Assembly (NCBI RefSeq): GCF_019263585.2
Contig: NZ_JADQDF010000001.1
Span: 3,534,001-3,598,000 of the forward strand
Reading direction: 5' to 3'
Origin: Pseudonocardia oceani
GTDB taxonomy: Bacteria > Actinomycetota > Actinomycetes > Mycobacteriales > Pseudonocardiaceae
Length of the DNA: 64,000 bases
The first letter of the stretch is position 1. Every line of letters begins with the position of its first letter. Under the pieces are notes generated by a model. The model worked only from the letters and a program-made list of their open reading frames with translations. It made no database searches and was not told the DNA's origin. A program made the translations under genes and the position numbers. Below, piece after piece: positions 43,801 to 53,357 of this stretch.

Positions 43801-44295
43801 GATCAGCATCCGAGCGAGGTCGCCGCGGAGGATCAGTTCCTTCGCGTACAGGCCAGCCATGATGGTCTTGCCGGCGCCCGGATCATCAGCGAGCAGGAAG
43901 CGCAGGGGCGTCTTGGGAAGCAGCTCGCCGTAGACCGCCCGGATCTGGTGCGGCAGTGGACGCACGTTTGACGACGACACCGCAAGCATCGGATCGTGCA
44001 GCCCCGCCATGCGGATCCGTAGTGCCTCGGCAGCGAGCCGGAACGTCGCCCCGTCAGCGTCGAAGCTCCAACGGGAACCGGGTTGCTCCACCGTCAGGCG
44101 CGCTAGGTCGGCCGGGTAGAGCAACTGCGTGTCCGTGGCGCCTGCGCTGTCGCGGAAGACCAGCTCGAGAGTATCGACGCCGTGCGGGATGTTCGCCAGG
44201 ACAGAGACGGGGGAGGGCCGTAGCCCGTGCACCGTGACTCCAGCCGTCAGGTCGCTCGCGCGCACAGGGCGTGATGAAGGTGTCGCTCGTGCCAC
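40804..44295 (-). CDS. SNF2/RapA-type helicase with C-terminal DUF3883 domain
   Basis: The 1163-residue protein has the SF2 motifs ADDPGAGKT (Walker A, residues 136-144), VIVDEAHRM (DEAH, 238-241), LMTATPHAGSEENY, VATDAAGEGMNLQ and RFGRIHRIGQ (motif VI). The last 150 residues contain VFIEVKGREAG and FFVTYNEVLFGKN, a DUF3883 domain with a PD-(D/E)xK-like E-x-K core. DNA translocases of this type scan or remodel foreign DNA in DISARM-like and related systems. It is the promoter-proximal gene of the cassette and starts with GTG. The stop overlaps the methyltransferase start by 4 bp. Confidence 0.88.
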   Translation of the reverse strand: MARATPSSRPVRASDLTAGVTVHGLRPSPVSVLANIPHGVDTLELVFRDSAGATDTQLLYPADLARLTVEQPGSRWSFDADGATFRLAAEALRIRMAGLHDPMLAVSSSNVRPLPHQIRAVYGELLPKTPLRFLLADDPGAGKTIMAGLYAKELILRGDLARMLIVAPGSLVEQWQDELAAKFGIDAEILSPDMAATAPDGNPFTRHPLLIARMDQLARSEDLRAHLATSEWDLVIVDEAHRMSARWWTGELRTTRRYELGQELGTVARHLLLMTATPHAGSEENYQLFLALLDPDRFEGRFRDGVHSTDTTGLMRRMVKEDLLTFEGRPLFPERIAETVPYELSGGEKNLYERVTQYVREEMNRAESLDAGRTRTVGFALTVLQRRLASSTHAILRSLERRRDRLKAKRQEMLDATHASVVEERLDYTLRANDIDDFESDELDAEQAEALEENIVDAATAAQSAVELAYEISQLDDLVTLATQVRDSGQDRKWAELRRLLLDEALLRDPDGAPRKLIVFTEHKDTLYYLVDQIRNVLGRDDAVLVIHGGTKRDDRRRAREEFTHDPARTVLVATDAAGEGMNLQAAHLMINYDLPWNPNRLEQRFGRIHRIGQENVCRLWNLVAEDTREGQVFARLLTKMEEQRKAYGGRLFDVLGDAFTETSLRDLLMDAVRYGDDPKRRKEMFQVVDAQVSNGLTELLIERALAQEALDPHELARLRQEMDEAAARRLQPHYVELFFRDAFARLGGRMSRREVGRHEISNVPATLRARQRPGARTPLTTRYERVTFEPGRVEGLGKRAELLAPGHPLMDTVLDATAEAHRTALERGALLFDPHDQGTVPRLVVALTGEVVDGTGRVVSKRFVFVTLTPDGEASTGGPAPYLDTEPLPEHARSAAKKVLAQPWLDGGVEALAGTWAVTHQQPEHLDDVRARMLPLLKKTTGAVRQRLLQQVNWHHSEAARLRDEIAAGKGGKSRQSPDRMESRARELEARLDARTAALSAEAQLAARAPTVVGAALIIPAGLVTGSTGQHPVDTTVSERRAVDAVLAAEVALGRDPEEMPHNNPGYDVRTTTAGAPTVFIEVKGREAGADDFFVTYNEVLFGKNAGDNHRLALVSVSPDGPEHDELRYLTNPFRSTDLGGFTATGIRGDWNAMWNQGGPPQ

Positions 44296-44643
44296 AAACG
44301 GACACTAGTGGAACGTCAACAACCGCTCCTGGTTGCCGCTCGGTAATGGCCCTGATGGGACGTCACTCTCCCGCCCTCCGATGCTGCTCGGCACGCCGTC
44401 GCCAGCAGGTGGTCCGGCCGGTCAGGGTCCGCTGGCTCGGGCTCGAGAAGGCCGACGACATCATGATCGACTTACTTGATCCGGTCCGGGAGCATCTCGC
44501 GGAGGAGTCCGCCGCGGTTGAGCGGCCCCGGTCGAGACTCGGAGCTCGGTACCTTCGGCGCCAGCGCCAAGACTTTGGAGGCGGAACGGATCGTGAGAGT
44601 AACCGTGCAGAACGAAGCTCTAACACCGTAGCGCGTTCTTCAG
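44296..44643. other. Gene-free interval upstream of the defence operon
   Basis: No convincing gene lies here. The left end must hold the defence-operon promoter reading leftward, and a TTGACG hexamer is present about 25 bp upstream of the helicase GTG without a clear -10. There is no good ribosome-binding site before that GTG. The remainder has weak open frames without protein-like content. Confidence 0.35.
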
Positions 44644-44823
44644 CTAAGCTTTCGTGAGCAACTGAACCGCTTCCGCGATCGCAAGGAGCGTCGTCGCGGT
44701 CGTGTTGTCCCACGCGTCCAGTCCTGCGCGGGCTATGTCCGGGTCGTCCGAATAACCCCAGCCGCCCGAACCCGTCTTCTCCAGAAAGACGAGGCGCACG
44801 CCACGGCCGATCACCAGAGCTGA
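44644..44823 (-). pseudogene. C-terminal fragment of an unknown gene cut by IS5 copy B
   Basis: About 59 codons remain (VRLVFLEKTGSGGWGYSDDP, then ending AIAEAVQLLTKA). The frame enters directly from the IS end, so the start and N-terminus are gone. The N-terminal part does not appear on the other side of the IS, which points to an IS-adjacent deletion. I do not recognise the protein. Confidence 0.6.
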
Positions 44824-45746
44824 GACCGTGTTTGAGAAGGGTCGGCGTGTCTGCGCCGCGCGGGCCGCGCTCTGGTCCATCGTGGACGGGTGGCTCGGCG
44901 TCAGCGGCGGTATCCCTCGGACACCAGCGATGAGCAGTGGGCGTTGATCGAACCGCTGTTGCCCGAGGCCGGGGCGGGTGGGCGTCCGGAGAAGCACCCG
45001 CGCCGGGACGTGGTCGACGCGATCCTCTACGTCGTGCGGGCGGGGTGCGCTTGGCGGGCTCTACCAGCGGACTTCCCGCCCTGGCAGACCGTCTACTGGT
45101 ATTTCAACCGGTGGGAACAGCAGAAGGTCACCGAGAAGATCCTCCCGGTCGTGCGCCGTCAGCTACGTGCCGACGAGGGGCGGGACCCGGAACCGAGCGC
45201 GGGGATCATCGACTCGCAGTCGGTGAAGGGTGCCGACACCGTCGGGCAGGACTCGCGCGGCTTCGACGCAGGGAAGAAGATCAACGGCCGGAAGCGGTTC
45301 ATCGTGACCGACACCCTGGGCCTGCTGTTGACCACGGTGGTGTGCTCGGCGTCGGTGCAGGACCGCGACGGGGCGAAGTCGATCCTGCTCGACCTGTACC
45401 TGCGCACCAGGGTGCGGTTCGTCTACGCCGACGCCGGGTTCGCCGGACGCCTGCTGGAGTGGGCGAACACGATCCTGCGCACCAGCGTCGAGGTCGTGCG
45501 CAAACCGCCTGAGCAGCGCGGGTTCGCCGTCCTCCCGCGCCGCTGGGTGGTCGAGCGGACACTGGCCTGGCTGACCGCACACCGCCGTCTGGCCCGCGAC
45601 TACGAACGCCACCCCGCCGTCTCCGAGGCCATGATCCGCTGGGCCGCGATCAACACCATCACCCGCCGCATCGCCCGCGGCAAGCCGGCCGCCCGCCAAC
45701 AGAAGTACGTCTTCACACCCGCGACTTGATCTTCTCAAACACGCTC
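44824..45746 (+). mobile_element. IS5-family insertion sequence, copy B (923 bp)
   Basis: The element has the same ends and length as copy A at 16331-17253 but the opposite orientation. Its flanks are TGA on the left and TTA on the right. They do not match, so it lacks a target duplication and has probably suffered an adjacent deletion or rearrangement. Its right end lies 15 bp from the start of the Shedu gene. Confidence 0.9.
44890..45729 (+). CDS. IS5-family transposase (copy B)
   Basis: The 279-residue protein is identical to the transposase of copy A, including IIDSQSVKG, VYADAGFAG and WVVERTLAWL. It appears intact and could mobilise either copy. Confidence 0.93.
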   Translation: MARRQRRYPSDTSDEQWALIEPLLPEAGAGGRPEKHPRRDVVDAILYVVRAGCAWRALPADFPPWQTVYWYFNRWEQQKVTEKILPVVRRQLRADEGRDPEPSAGIIDSQSVKGADTVGQDSRGFDAGKKINGRKRFIVTDTLGLLLTTVVCSASVQDRDGAKSILLDLYLRTRVRFVYADAGFAGRLLEWANTILRTSVEVVRKPPEQRGFAVLPRRWVVERTLAWLTAHRRLARDYERHPAVSEAMIRWAAINTITRRIARGKPAARQQKYVFTPAT

Positions 45747-46437
45747 TTATGGAGGGGCTTCGTGCCTCTCGAGCCTCAGAACGAAGTGACGTGGGCCCGG
45801 AATCGCTCGCCGGACCGCACATACTTCCACCGGACCTTTGAACTGGATATCCGGGCATCGCAGGACTTCGGTCACCCTGCTCGATTCATCGTCAAGGTCT
45901 TCGATGAGCCCGATGACACTGCGGGCGTGCTGTCAGAGGGGCTCGAGTACTTGGAGGAAGTCGTGCACACCACGCCCGGAGGGCGCAAGCAGGTCAAGAT
46001 CCAGATCGCTCGGGAAGCCGGGCTCGTTCGAGAGATTCAGATTCAGCGGGTGCCCACCAACGGCGACGCAACGAAGCTTGAGACTCTGCTGACCCTCGGG
46101 CGTGACGCGGCCGGTCGACTCATCGACCTGGTGCAGACCCTCCAGTACATCCCGCTTGAAGGGGGAGAGCACACCGTCCGCCTCGACGACCAGACGATCC
46201 GGGACTTCTTCGCCGATCCGGAGGGTATGGCCCGGGCGTACCAACGTCGGCCGGAGACCTTTCGCAACCTCATCGAGAACGACCCGTCGGCTGAGGACCT
46301 CGTGGCAATCGCCCATCGCAGAGAGCCCGGGTTCCGCAGCTGATGTCGGTGCTGGACACGGAATCTGGGGGTTGACCTGCGAGAACGCCGAAGGCCGCCC
46401 GGACGGGCGTGTGTCCAGGCGGTGAGGTTCGTGCTGG

Positions 46438-48198
<1,761 letters not shown>

Positions 48199-49084
48199 GT
48201 GTCCAGACGTTACATGAGTTCCAGCAGCTCAACAGTTCGAACACCGATCGAACGTGTGTCCAGTATTTTCGCCGCTTCCGGACCTGCTCCCGCTCGCTGA
48301 CCTGGGAGAATACCGCGGCGTGTGTCCAGATCCGCCCATCAGCTGCGGAACGCGGGGAGAGGTCGTCGCTCGATTTCGCAGGCTTCTTGATGACCCCGAC
48401 TACTTCGAGGCCGAGCGCCTAGAGCTCATCGCCCGCACCAGCAGACAGACGGCCGGCAAGGAGGCTGTGTGGCAGGACCTCCTTGAAAGCGAGCCGTGGA
48501 TCCTCGGCGTTTCCCTGACGGGTCAGCTCCTGACCTCTTGGGATCAGCGGAAACTTGAGCAAGTCGTGGCCGGCTATTCTGTCGCTGGCAGAGCGAAGCG
48601 AACCGACGCGCTCATGCACACAAACGGCCAGATCCGTTCGCTCGTCTTCGCCGAAATCAAGCACCACGAGACACCGCTCCTCAGCAACGAGCAGTACAAG
48701 TCCGGCGCGGAGTACCGCCCCGGGTGCTGGCCGCCGTCGACGGAGCTCGCGGGCGGCGTGACCCAGCTCCAGCAGACTGTCCTCCTTGCCCGAGAAGACA
48801 TCGGCGAGGTGCTCAACAAGCTCGATGATGACGGCGCCGAGACCGGCGAAGCCGCCTACGTGGTCCGCCCGAGGTCGTATCTGATTGCCGGGCACCTCCG
48901 GAAGCTGAGAGGTGCCAACGGTGTTCACAGGGACAAGTACCGCTCGTTTGAGCTATACCGCCGCAACCTCTACGAGCCAGACGTCATCACATTCGACGAA
49001 CTCCTTGCTCGGGCCGAGTGGCACGTCCAGGCAGCACAGCCGCACGACGTGGAGGAGTAGGCACGACCGCCGAGCACCGGTTGG

Positions 49085-49105
49085 GGCCTCGACCATGACG
49101 AGGCC
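49085..49105 (+). terminator. Hairpin after the Shedu gene
   Basis: GGCCTCG and CGAGGCC form a perfect 7-bp stem with a 7-nt loop, 25 bp after the Shedu stop. No T-run follows, so it would be a non-canonical terminator or RNA-stabilising hairpin. Confidence 0.4.
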
Positions 49106-49155
49106 GGGCGTATGACCGCACGACCATCGCAACAGCCAAACGAGAGGGCGCACTC

Positions 49156-49638
49156 ATGACGACCTACCCACCGCAAGATGACGCCCACTTCCCAGCTGGC
49201 CGCTATGTCCTCACCTACGCAGATGAGCTCCCCCAAGGGGCCGTGGTGTTCCTCGAGCGATGGGAGGGTGGCTGCCCGGTGGTCCGCGGCGCCACCGGGA
49301 CGTGGCCGCTGGCCCTCCCCGCCGTCCGGATGGCGAGCAGCCATGCCACATATGCGCAGGGGCAGGCGGCGCGGCTCGCGGCGTGCAGTGAGGAGCTCAT
49401 GTCCGAGGGGGAGCTTCGGGTCCGGGTCGCCGCGGCCGGGCGCGAGCTGCCGTGGGCGCCACCCGTGGGCGACGTCGAGGCGTACCGCGCTTGGTACGCA
49501 CGCACGGCGGACATCCGGGCTGCCGCCGAGCGGGCCGACGCCGAGCTGAAGTCCCGCGGGATCGACCTGGCCGCCGAGCCGAAGGTCACCGCGGTCGAAT
49601 GGCTCGACGCGCACCGCGACGGGCAACACACCGACTGA
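49156..49638 (+). CDS. Unknown protein with a tail motif shared with the MobF relaxase
   Basis: The 160-residue protein has no domain I recognise. The N-terminal half (HFPAGRYVLTYADELPQGAV) looks globular. The C-terminus (DAELKSRGIDLAAEPKVTAV, then EWLDAH) resembles a segment near the end of the relaxase (GAELRARGIDPDEPDDRVTG, then DEWLAAH), with the same spacing of the GID and EWL elements. This suggests descent from, or a shared partner with, the transfer machinery. It follows the broken Shedu gene by about 95 bp. Confidence 0.6.
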   Translation: MTTYPPQDDAHFPAGRYVLTYADELPQGAVVFLERWEGGCPVVRGATGTWPLALPAVRMASSHATYAQGQAARLAACSEELMSEGELRVRVAAAGRELPWAPPVGDVEAYRAWYARTADIRAAAERADAELKSRGIDLAAEPKVTAVEWLDAHRDGQHTD

Positions 49639-49791
49639 CCCACAGAACCATCGACATCCCCGGCCGAGACGCCAGGCCGACCAGAGCACATCCTCGCTTC
49701 ACTCAGCGGCCCCGCCCGATGACGATGCGCGTCGCGGACTCCCCGGCCAGGACGGCCCCGGGCAGGCCACACCGGGAAGCGAGAACGGGTC

Positions 49792-50130
49792 TCACCGACC
49801 TGCAGCCGTCTCCTGGGCTACGCGGCGGGCGATCTGTTCGACCTGCTCGACGGTGAGCACGGGAGCATGGCGCCCGTACACAGCGCTGTTCAGCAGCCGG
49901 CGCACCAGCGCCGAGGTCGGGATCTGCTCGGCCGCGGCCCGCCGCCGCAACTCGCCGTCCAGCTCCCTGGTGATGCGCAGCGACAACGGCACATCCAGCG
50001 CCGCCGCGTTCTCCGCCGCCTCGATCTCGGCGGCCTCAGCCTCCTCGTCGGCGTACTCCTCGCGGACCGCCCGCACCTCGGCCTCGACCACCGCGTCATC
50101 GGCTCGGTCGGTGATCCCACCCTCGGTCAT
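49792..50130 (-). CDS. Ribbon-helix-helix antitoxin-like protein
   Basis: The 112-residue protein has an acidic helical N-terminus and a CopG/RHH-type segment (DVPLSLRITRELDGELRRRA, then IPTSALVRRLLNSAV). Its ATG at 50130 overlaps the stop of the upstream toxin-like gene by 4 bp. Gene order and overlap fit a toxin-antitoxin pair. With the toxin frameshifted, the antitoxin may be free of its partner and act only as a DNA-binding protein. Confidence 0.7.
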   Translation of the reverse strand: MTEGGITDRADDAVVEAEVRAVREEYADEEAEAAEIEAAENAAALDVPLSLRITRELDGELRRRAAAEQIPTSALVRRLLNSAVYGRHAPVLTVEQVEQIARRVAQETAAGR

Positions 50131-50428
50131 GACCTGCCCTGCCCCTCGCAGTCCCGAAGATCGGCCCCGCTGCTCTTCCACGCCGTCACCCCGGCATGGG
50201 CTCCACCGGTCGCGATGACGGTGATGACGAACCCGGCGGCGGGCGAGTAGCCGATGATCCGGATGGCGTCGCTACGGCTCTTCGGGTCCGGATCGCGCAC
50301 GATCCGCCACGGATCGGCCGCTGCGTCGAGCGTCCACTCCGCTCGATGTTCGTCGCGCCGGGATAGCGGTCAGCCCGCCGCCGGATGTAGTCGGCGTCCG
50401 CGTCGCGCCACCACAGATCGTCCCCCAC
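50127..50428 (-). pseudogene. Toxin-like partner gene with a single-base frameshift
   Basis: The frame starts MGDDLWWRDADADYIRRRAD and reaches YPGATNIE, then shifts. In the next frame EWTLDAAADPWRIVRDPDPK, RIIGYSPAAGFVITVIATGG and GVTAWKSSGADLRDCE continue to a stop overlapping the antitoxin ATG. Restoring one C near 50340 would read NIEPEWTLDAA and yield a continuous protein of about 100 residues. The form is that of small toxins paired with RHH antitoxins. Confidence 0.7.
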
Positions 50429-50498
50429 GTAACACAGCGTCTCACATTGTCTGACACAGGTCGATCAGCCGCGCAGCCGTCGGCCAGTGCGCTGGATT

Positions 50499-50524
50499 GT
50501 CTCGCAAACGATCGTTCACGAGAC
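50499..50524. promoter_or_regulatory. 26-bp dyad, candidate resolvase res subsite
   Basis: The outer arms GTCTCG and CGAGAC enclose the palindrome AACGATCGTT with two spacer bases on each side, giving a dyad of 26 bp with only the spacer bases asymmetric. It lies about 100 bp upstream of the serine resolvase start, where resolvase binding sites are usually found. The stretch 50429-50622 contains no gene. Confidence 0.5.
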
Positions 50525-50622
50525 GCTCCCAACGACCGGGCGTTTCCGCAGGTGAAGGTTGTAACAAGACTCGTGTCCGCGCCTAAGTCACGCACAACTG
50601 GGTTTGCGATACATTCCACGGC

Positions 50623-51225
50623 GTGCGGATCGGTTATGGACGGGTCTCCACCCGCGACCAACATCCCGAGGCCCAAGCCGACGCGCTGAGTGCGGCCGGT
50701 TGCGAGCGGGTGTTCATCGACACCGCGTCGGGGAAGCTGGCGCGCCGGCCCGAGCTCGACGAGGCCCTGCGGACGCTGCGTGCGGGGGACCAGCTCGTGG
50801 TCACCAAGCTCGATCGCCTCGGCCGGTCGCTGGAGCACCTGATCGACCTCTCCGGCCGGCTGCAGGACGAGGGGGTGGATCTGGTGGTGCTCGATCAGGG
50901 CATCGACACCTCGACCGCGGTCGGGCGGATGTTCTTCCAGATTCTGGGTGCGATCGCCGAGTTCGAACACGCCCTGATGTCCGAGCGCACCCGCGACGGG
51001 CTCGCCGCCGCCCGGGCGCGGGGGAGGACGGGCGGGCAGAAGCCGAAGCTGGGGGAGCGCCAAGCCCGGCTGGCGCGGGAGATGTACGAGGCTGGGGAAC
51101 TCACCGTCGCCCAGATCGCCGCCGAGTTCGGCGTCACCCGGGCGACGATCTACCGCCATCTCGACCGCCTCGACGAGCTCGAGGCGAGTCGGCGGGAGAC
51201 GCCGCCGGCGCGGGGCAGCAGCTGA
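50623..51225 (+). CDS. Serine recombinase (resolvase/invertase family)
   Basis: The 200-residue protein begins MRIGYGRVSTRDQ with the nucleophilic Ser at position 9. It has KLDRLGRSLEHLI, the helix E-like MSERTRDGLAAARARGR and a C-terminal HTH (TVAQIAAEFGVTRATIYRHL). The length is that of Tn3-type resolvases and DNA invertases. The GTG start at 50623 fits the family N-terminus exactly. It may resolve multimers or cointegrates of the element. Confidence 0.92.
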   Translation: MRIGYGRVSTRDQHPEAQADALSAAGCERVFIDTASGKLARRPELDEALRTLRAGDQLVVTKLDRLGRSLEHLIDLSGRLQDEGVDLVVLDQGIDTSTAVGRMFFQILGAIAEFEHALMSERTRDGLAAARARGRTGGQKPKLGERQARLAREMYEAGELTVAQIAAEFGVTRATIYRHLDRLDELEASRRETPPARGSS

Positions 51226-51313
51226 CCTCCGCTCCGGTCGGGCGCCGAACTCGATCAAACGCGTCAGGCCCGTCGCCGCAGGCGGTCGGCGCGCCATGAG
51301 GAGTCCGGGCGGG

Positions 51314-51505
51314 TTACTCCCCGCGAAACATGCGAGCGCCGAAACGCAACTGCCGGGCGCTGCCCCCGCAGGCCGAGCAAAGTCGGAAGGACTTCGTCGC
51401 CACCGAACCGTAGTGGCGGGGCGAGCCCTTGCAGGCCGAGCAGGCCGTCCAGGGGTGTAGCACCAGCGAAACCAGCCAGCCCAGCACCACGACGACCACG
51501 ACCAC
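51314..51505 (-). CDS. Small membrane-anchored zinc-ribbon protein
   Basis: About 63 residues encode one hydrophobic segment (MVVVVVVLGWLVSLVL) followed by two C-x2-C pairs (CSACKG and CSACGG) and an Arg-rich end (RQLRFGARMFRGE). This is a plausible zinc ribbon on a membrane anchor, a type common in actinomycete mobile elements. The start may be one of several neighbouring GTGs. An overlapping frame (VSGQLQRMDPLRKLLHLAGT near 51654) also looks partly coding, so one of the two may be decayed. Confidence 0.5.
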   Translation of the reverse strand: MVVVVVVLGWLVSLVLHPWTACSACKGSPRHYGSVATKSFRLCSACGGSARQLRFGARMFRGE

Positions 51506-51966
51506 CAGCAGTGCGGTGTTCCCGGAGCCGCGAGATCCGCGCCAGCAGCGCGGTCGGCGGTGGGTCGTCGTGTGCGGCGAGCAGCGCGCGTCGCGTCCCG
51601 GCGAGGTGCAGGAGCTTGCGCAGCGGGTCCATCCGCTGTAGCTGCCCGGACACCTCCCCCGCCGAGGTCAGGGAGGACCAGGCCGCCGAGAGCCCGGCCG
51701 AGGAGCCCGCGGCCGCCGCGGCCTAGCCGGGTGGCGGAGACGTCGCGGGCCGGATCGACCGGCCCGCGACGTCCACCCCGCTCACCTGCCGCCCGCCCCT
51801 CATCAGGCGCCGGCGTACCTCTCCCGGCGCCCCAGTGAACGGAACCGCGCCCGATGAACCACCAAACGCCCGCCCAGATACGAGCCGCGGAACTAGCAGC
51901 CCGCACGAGCCGTCCGGGAGCCTGGGCGCTCCGGAGGTCGCGGCCGTGGAGGCTGTCATGCTGCTC

Positions 51967-52053
51967 ATGACAGAAACGTTTCAACCCGAAGAGGTTGCGA
52001 GGGCCACCTGCAGATATTGACAGTGATTGGGATCACGATGATAGAAACGTATC
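51967..52053. promoter_or_regulatory. Paired GAAACGTTTC-type sites with an additional dyad
   Basis: ATGACAGAAACGTTTCA (51967) and ATGATAGAAACGTATCT (52038) are near-identical 17-mers. The first contains the perfect palindrome GAAACGTTTC at 51973-51982 and the second a one-mismatch version. Between them GTGAT-TGGG-ATCAC (52023-52036) is another perfect dyad. This looks like an operator region. The surrounding 51726-52217 has no gene I can support. Confidence 0.45.
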
Positions 52054-52217
52054 TTGCAGTACGGTCTCGATCAAGGCCTCGACGCACGTTCTTCATCAGG
52101 GCCACTGTCAGCTAGCACATCGTGCGACCTTCGGCCGGGGCCCAGGTTTGGGCTGTCCAAGCGGCAGGGCTGCGTTTTTGAAACGGTTCACCCAAGGACG
52201 GAGGCCTCCCACGGTCA

Positions 52218-52462
52218 TGGTTCCGCCGCCGAGTGCACTCGCACCTCTGCGCGTCGAACTCCTCGCCACCCGCCCCGCAGCGGAGTGGGCCACGGCCTGC
52301 ATGGCGGCCGGGGCGCCGGCCGGAGTACTCGACGATGTCGCGGCGCCTTCCAGTCGGCCACCGATCTCGGCCTGGAGCCCGTGGGCACGCTCCCCCGCCC
52401 CGACGGGACCCGGATTTCGACACCGCGCGCCCAACGAGTTGGGCCCGAGAGAGAGGTTCTGC
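52218..52462 (+). pseudogene. C-terminal fragment of a CaiB/BaiF CoA-transferase gene
   Basis: VELLATRPAAEWATACMAAG followed by APAGVLDDVA is the late CaiB segment seen in the intact gene at 61975-63180. After a one-base shift near 52345 the match continues in the next frame (AFQSATDLGLEPVGTLPRPD, then GTRISTPRAQRVG). The first three quarters of the gene are absent. The fragment runs directly into the LOG-family gene. Confidence 0.6.
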
Positions 52463-52464
52463 AG

Positions 52465-53052
52465 ATGAGGTCCTTGTGCGTGTTCTGCGGCTCCAGCCGG
52501 GGTCGCCAACCCGTCTATCTGCACGCCGTCGGTGAACTGGCGGGGATTCTCGCCTCCGACGGGATTCGGCTCGTCTTCGGCGGTAACTCGACGGGGACGA
52601 TGGGGGCGTTGGCCGACGGCGTCCTGGAAGCCGGCGGTCAGGTCGTCGGCGTCATCCCCAAATACGACTTCGACCAGGGGTGGGCGCACGAGGGCCTGAC
52701 CGAGCTGCATGTCGTCGACTCGATGCACGAGCGCAAGGCGCGCATGGCCGAGCTTTCCGACGGCTTCATCGCCCTGCCCGGCGGGCTCGGAACCCTCGAG
52801 GAGTTCGCCGAGGCGATCACCTGGTTGCAGCTGGGGCTGCACCACAAGCCGACCGGGCTGTTGAACACCGCCGGGTACTACGAGGCGCTGCTCCGGTTCT
52901 TCGACCACGCCGTGGCGGAGCGCTTCCTCCGAGAGGAGGACCGAGCGTTGATCCTGGCCGAGACCGAGGTGCGCCCGCTGCTGGACCTCATGCGGGCCTG
53001 GACACCCCGACAGGATCAGGGCTGGGTGTCTGCGGACGGCCCCGCTGCGTGA
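52465..53052 (+). CDS. LOG-family (TIGR00730) Rossmann protein, cytokinin riboside 5'-monophosphate phosphoribohydrolase-like
   Basis: The 195-residue protein starts MRSLCVFCGSSRGRQPVYL and contains LVFGGNSTGTMGALADGVLE, HERKARMAELSDGFIALPGG and the diagnostic PGGLGTLEEFAE. LOG proteins hydrolyse nucleoside monophosphates such as cytokinin nucleotides to base and ribose phosphate. The common GGGxxGLM motif appears here as GGNSTGTM. GAGAGAGG precedes the ATG. It stands alone among decayed genes and is probably functional. Confidence 0.88.
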   Translation: MRSLCVFCGSSRGRQPVYLHAVGELAGILASDGIRLVFGGNSTGTMGALADGVLEAGGQVVGVIPKYDFDQGWAHEGLTELHVVDSMHERKARMAELSDGFIALPGGLGTLEEFAEAITWLQLGLHHKPTGLLNTAGYYEALLRFFDHAVAERFLREEDRALILAETEVRPLLDLMRAWTPRQDQGWVSADGPAA

Positions 53053-53162
53053 CCATGACCGACGCTCTCGCCGATCCGTGTGCGCCGCGACTCCCCCTTC
53101 CGAGGCGGCGTTGCGGCGCGTGCGGGACGGGTGCCTCACCGCTCACCGGGGGCCGGCCGGGC

Positions 53163-53357
53163 CTACGGCGCGACGTCGACATCCTCGACGACCCACGTCG
53201 TGCCGCCGATCCCGGGCTGGGCGCGCACACCCGTGCTGTCCTCGCGCCTGCGCCGGAGATCGAACCTGCGCCGGTCCTTCACCACGGCGGGCGACCCGGG
53301 CGGTCGCGGCCGGGCGACAACCCGCGCCGTAACTGACGTGAGGGATGACGCGGCCAT
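53163..53357 (-). other. Possible gene fragment (64 codons), unrecognised
   Basis: A minus-strand frame reads SPAVVKDRRRFDLRRRREDS followed by TGVRAQPGIGGTTWVVEDVD with coding-like composition. It may be the tail of a lost gene. No start or neighbours support expression. The rest of 53053-53344 shows nothing else. Confidence 0.25.

Noticed and set aside
44271-44657. Plus-strand open frame of 128 codons upstream of the defence operon
   Set aside because: It has no ribosome-binding site, no protein-like segments, and overlaps the helicase start on the other strand.
16331-45746. A composite transposon formed by the two IS5 copies
   Set aside because: The outer flanks (TGA at 16328-16330 and TTA at 45747-45749) do not match, and copy A has its own target duplication inside a host gene, so it inserted alone.
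51835-52020. 61-codon plus-strand frame before the LOG-family gene
   Set aside because: It is Pro/Ser-rich without a ribosome-binding site, and it overlaps the palindromic operator block.
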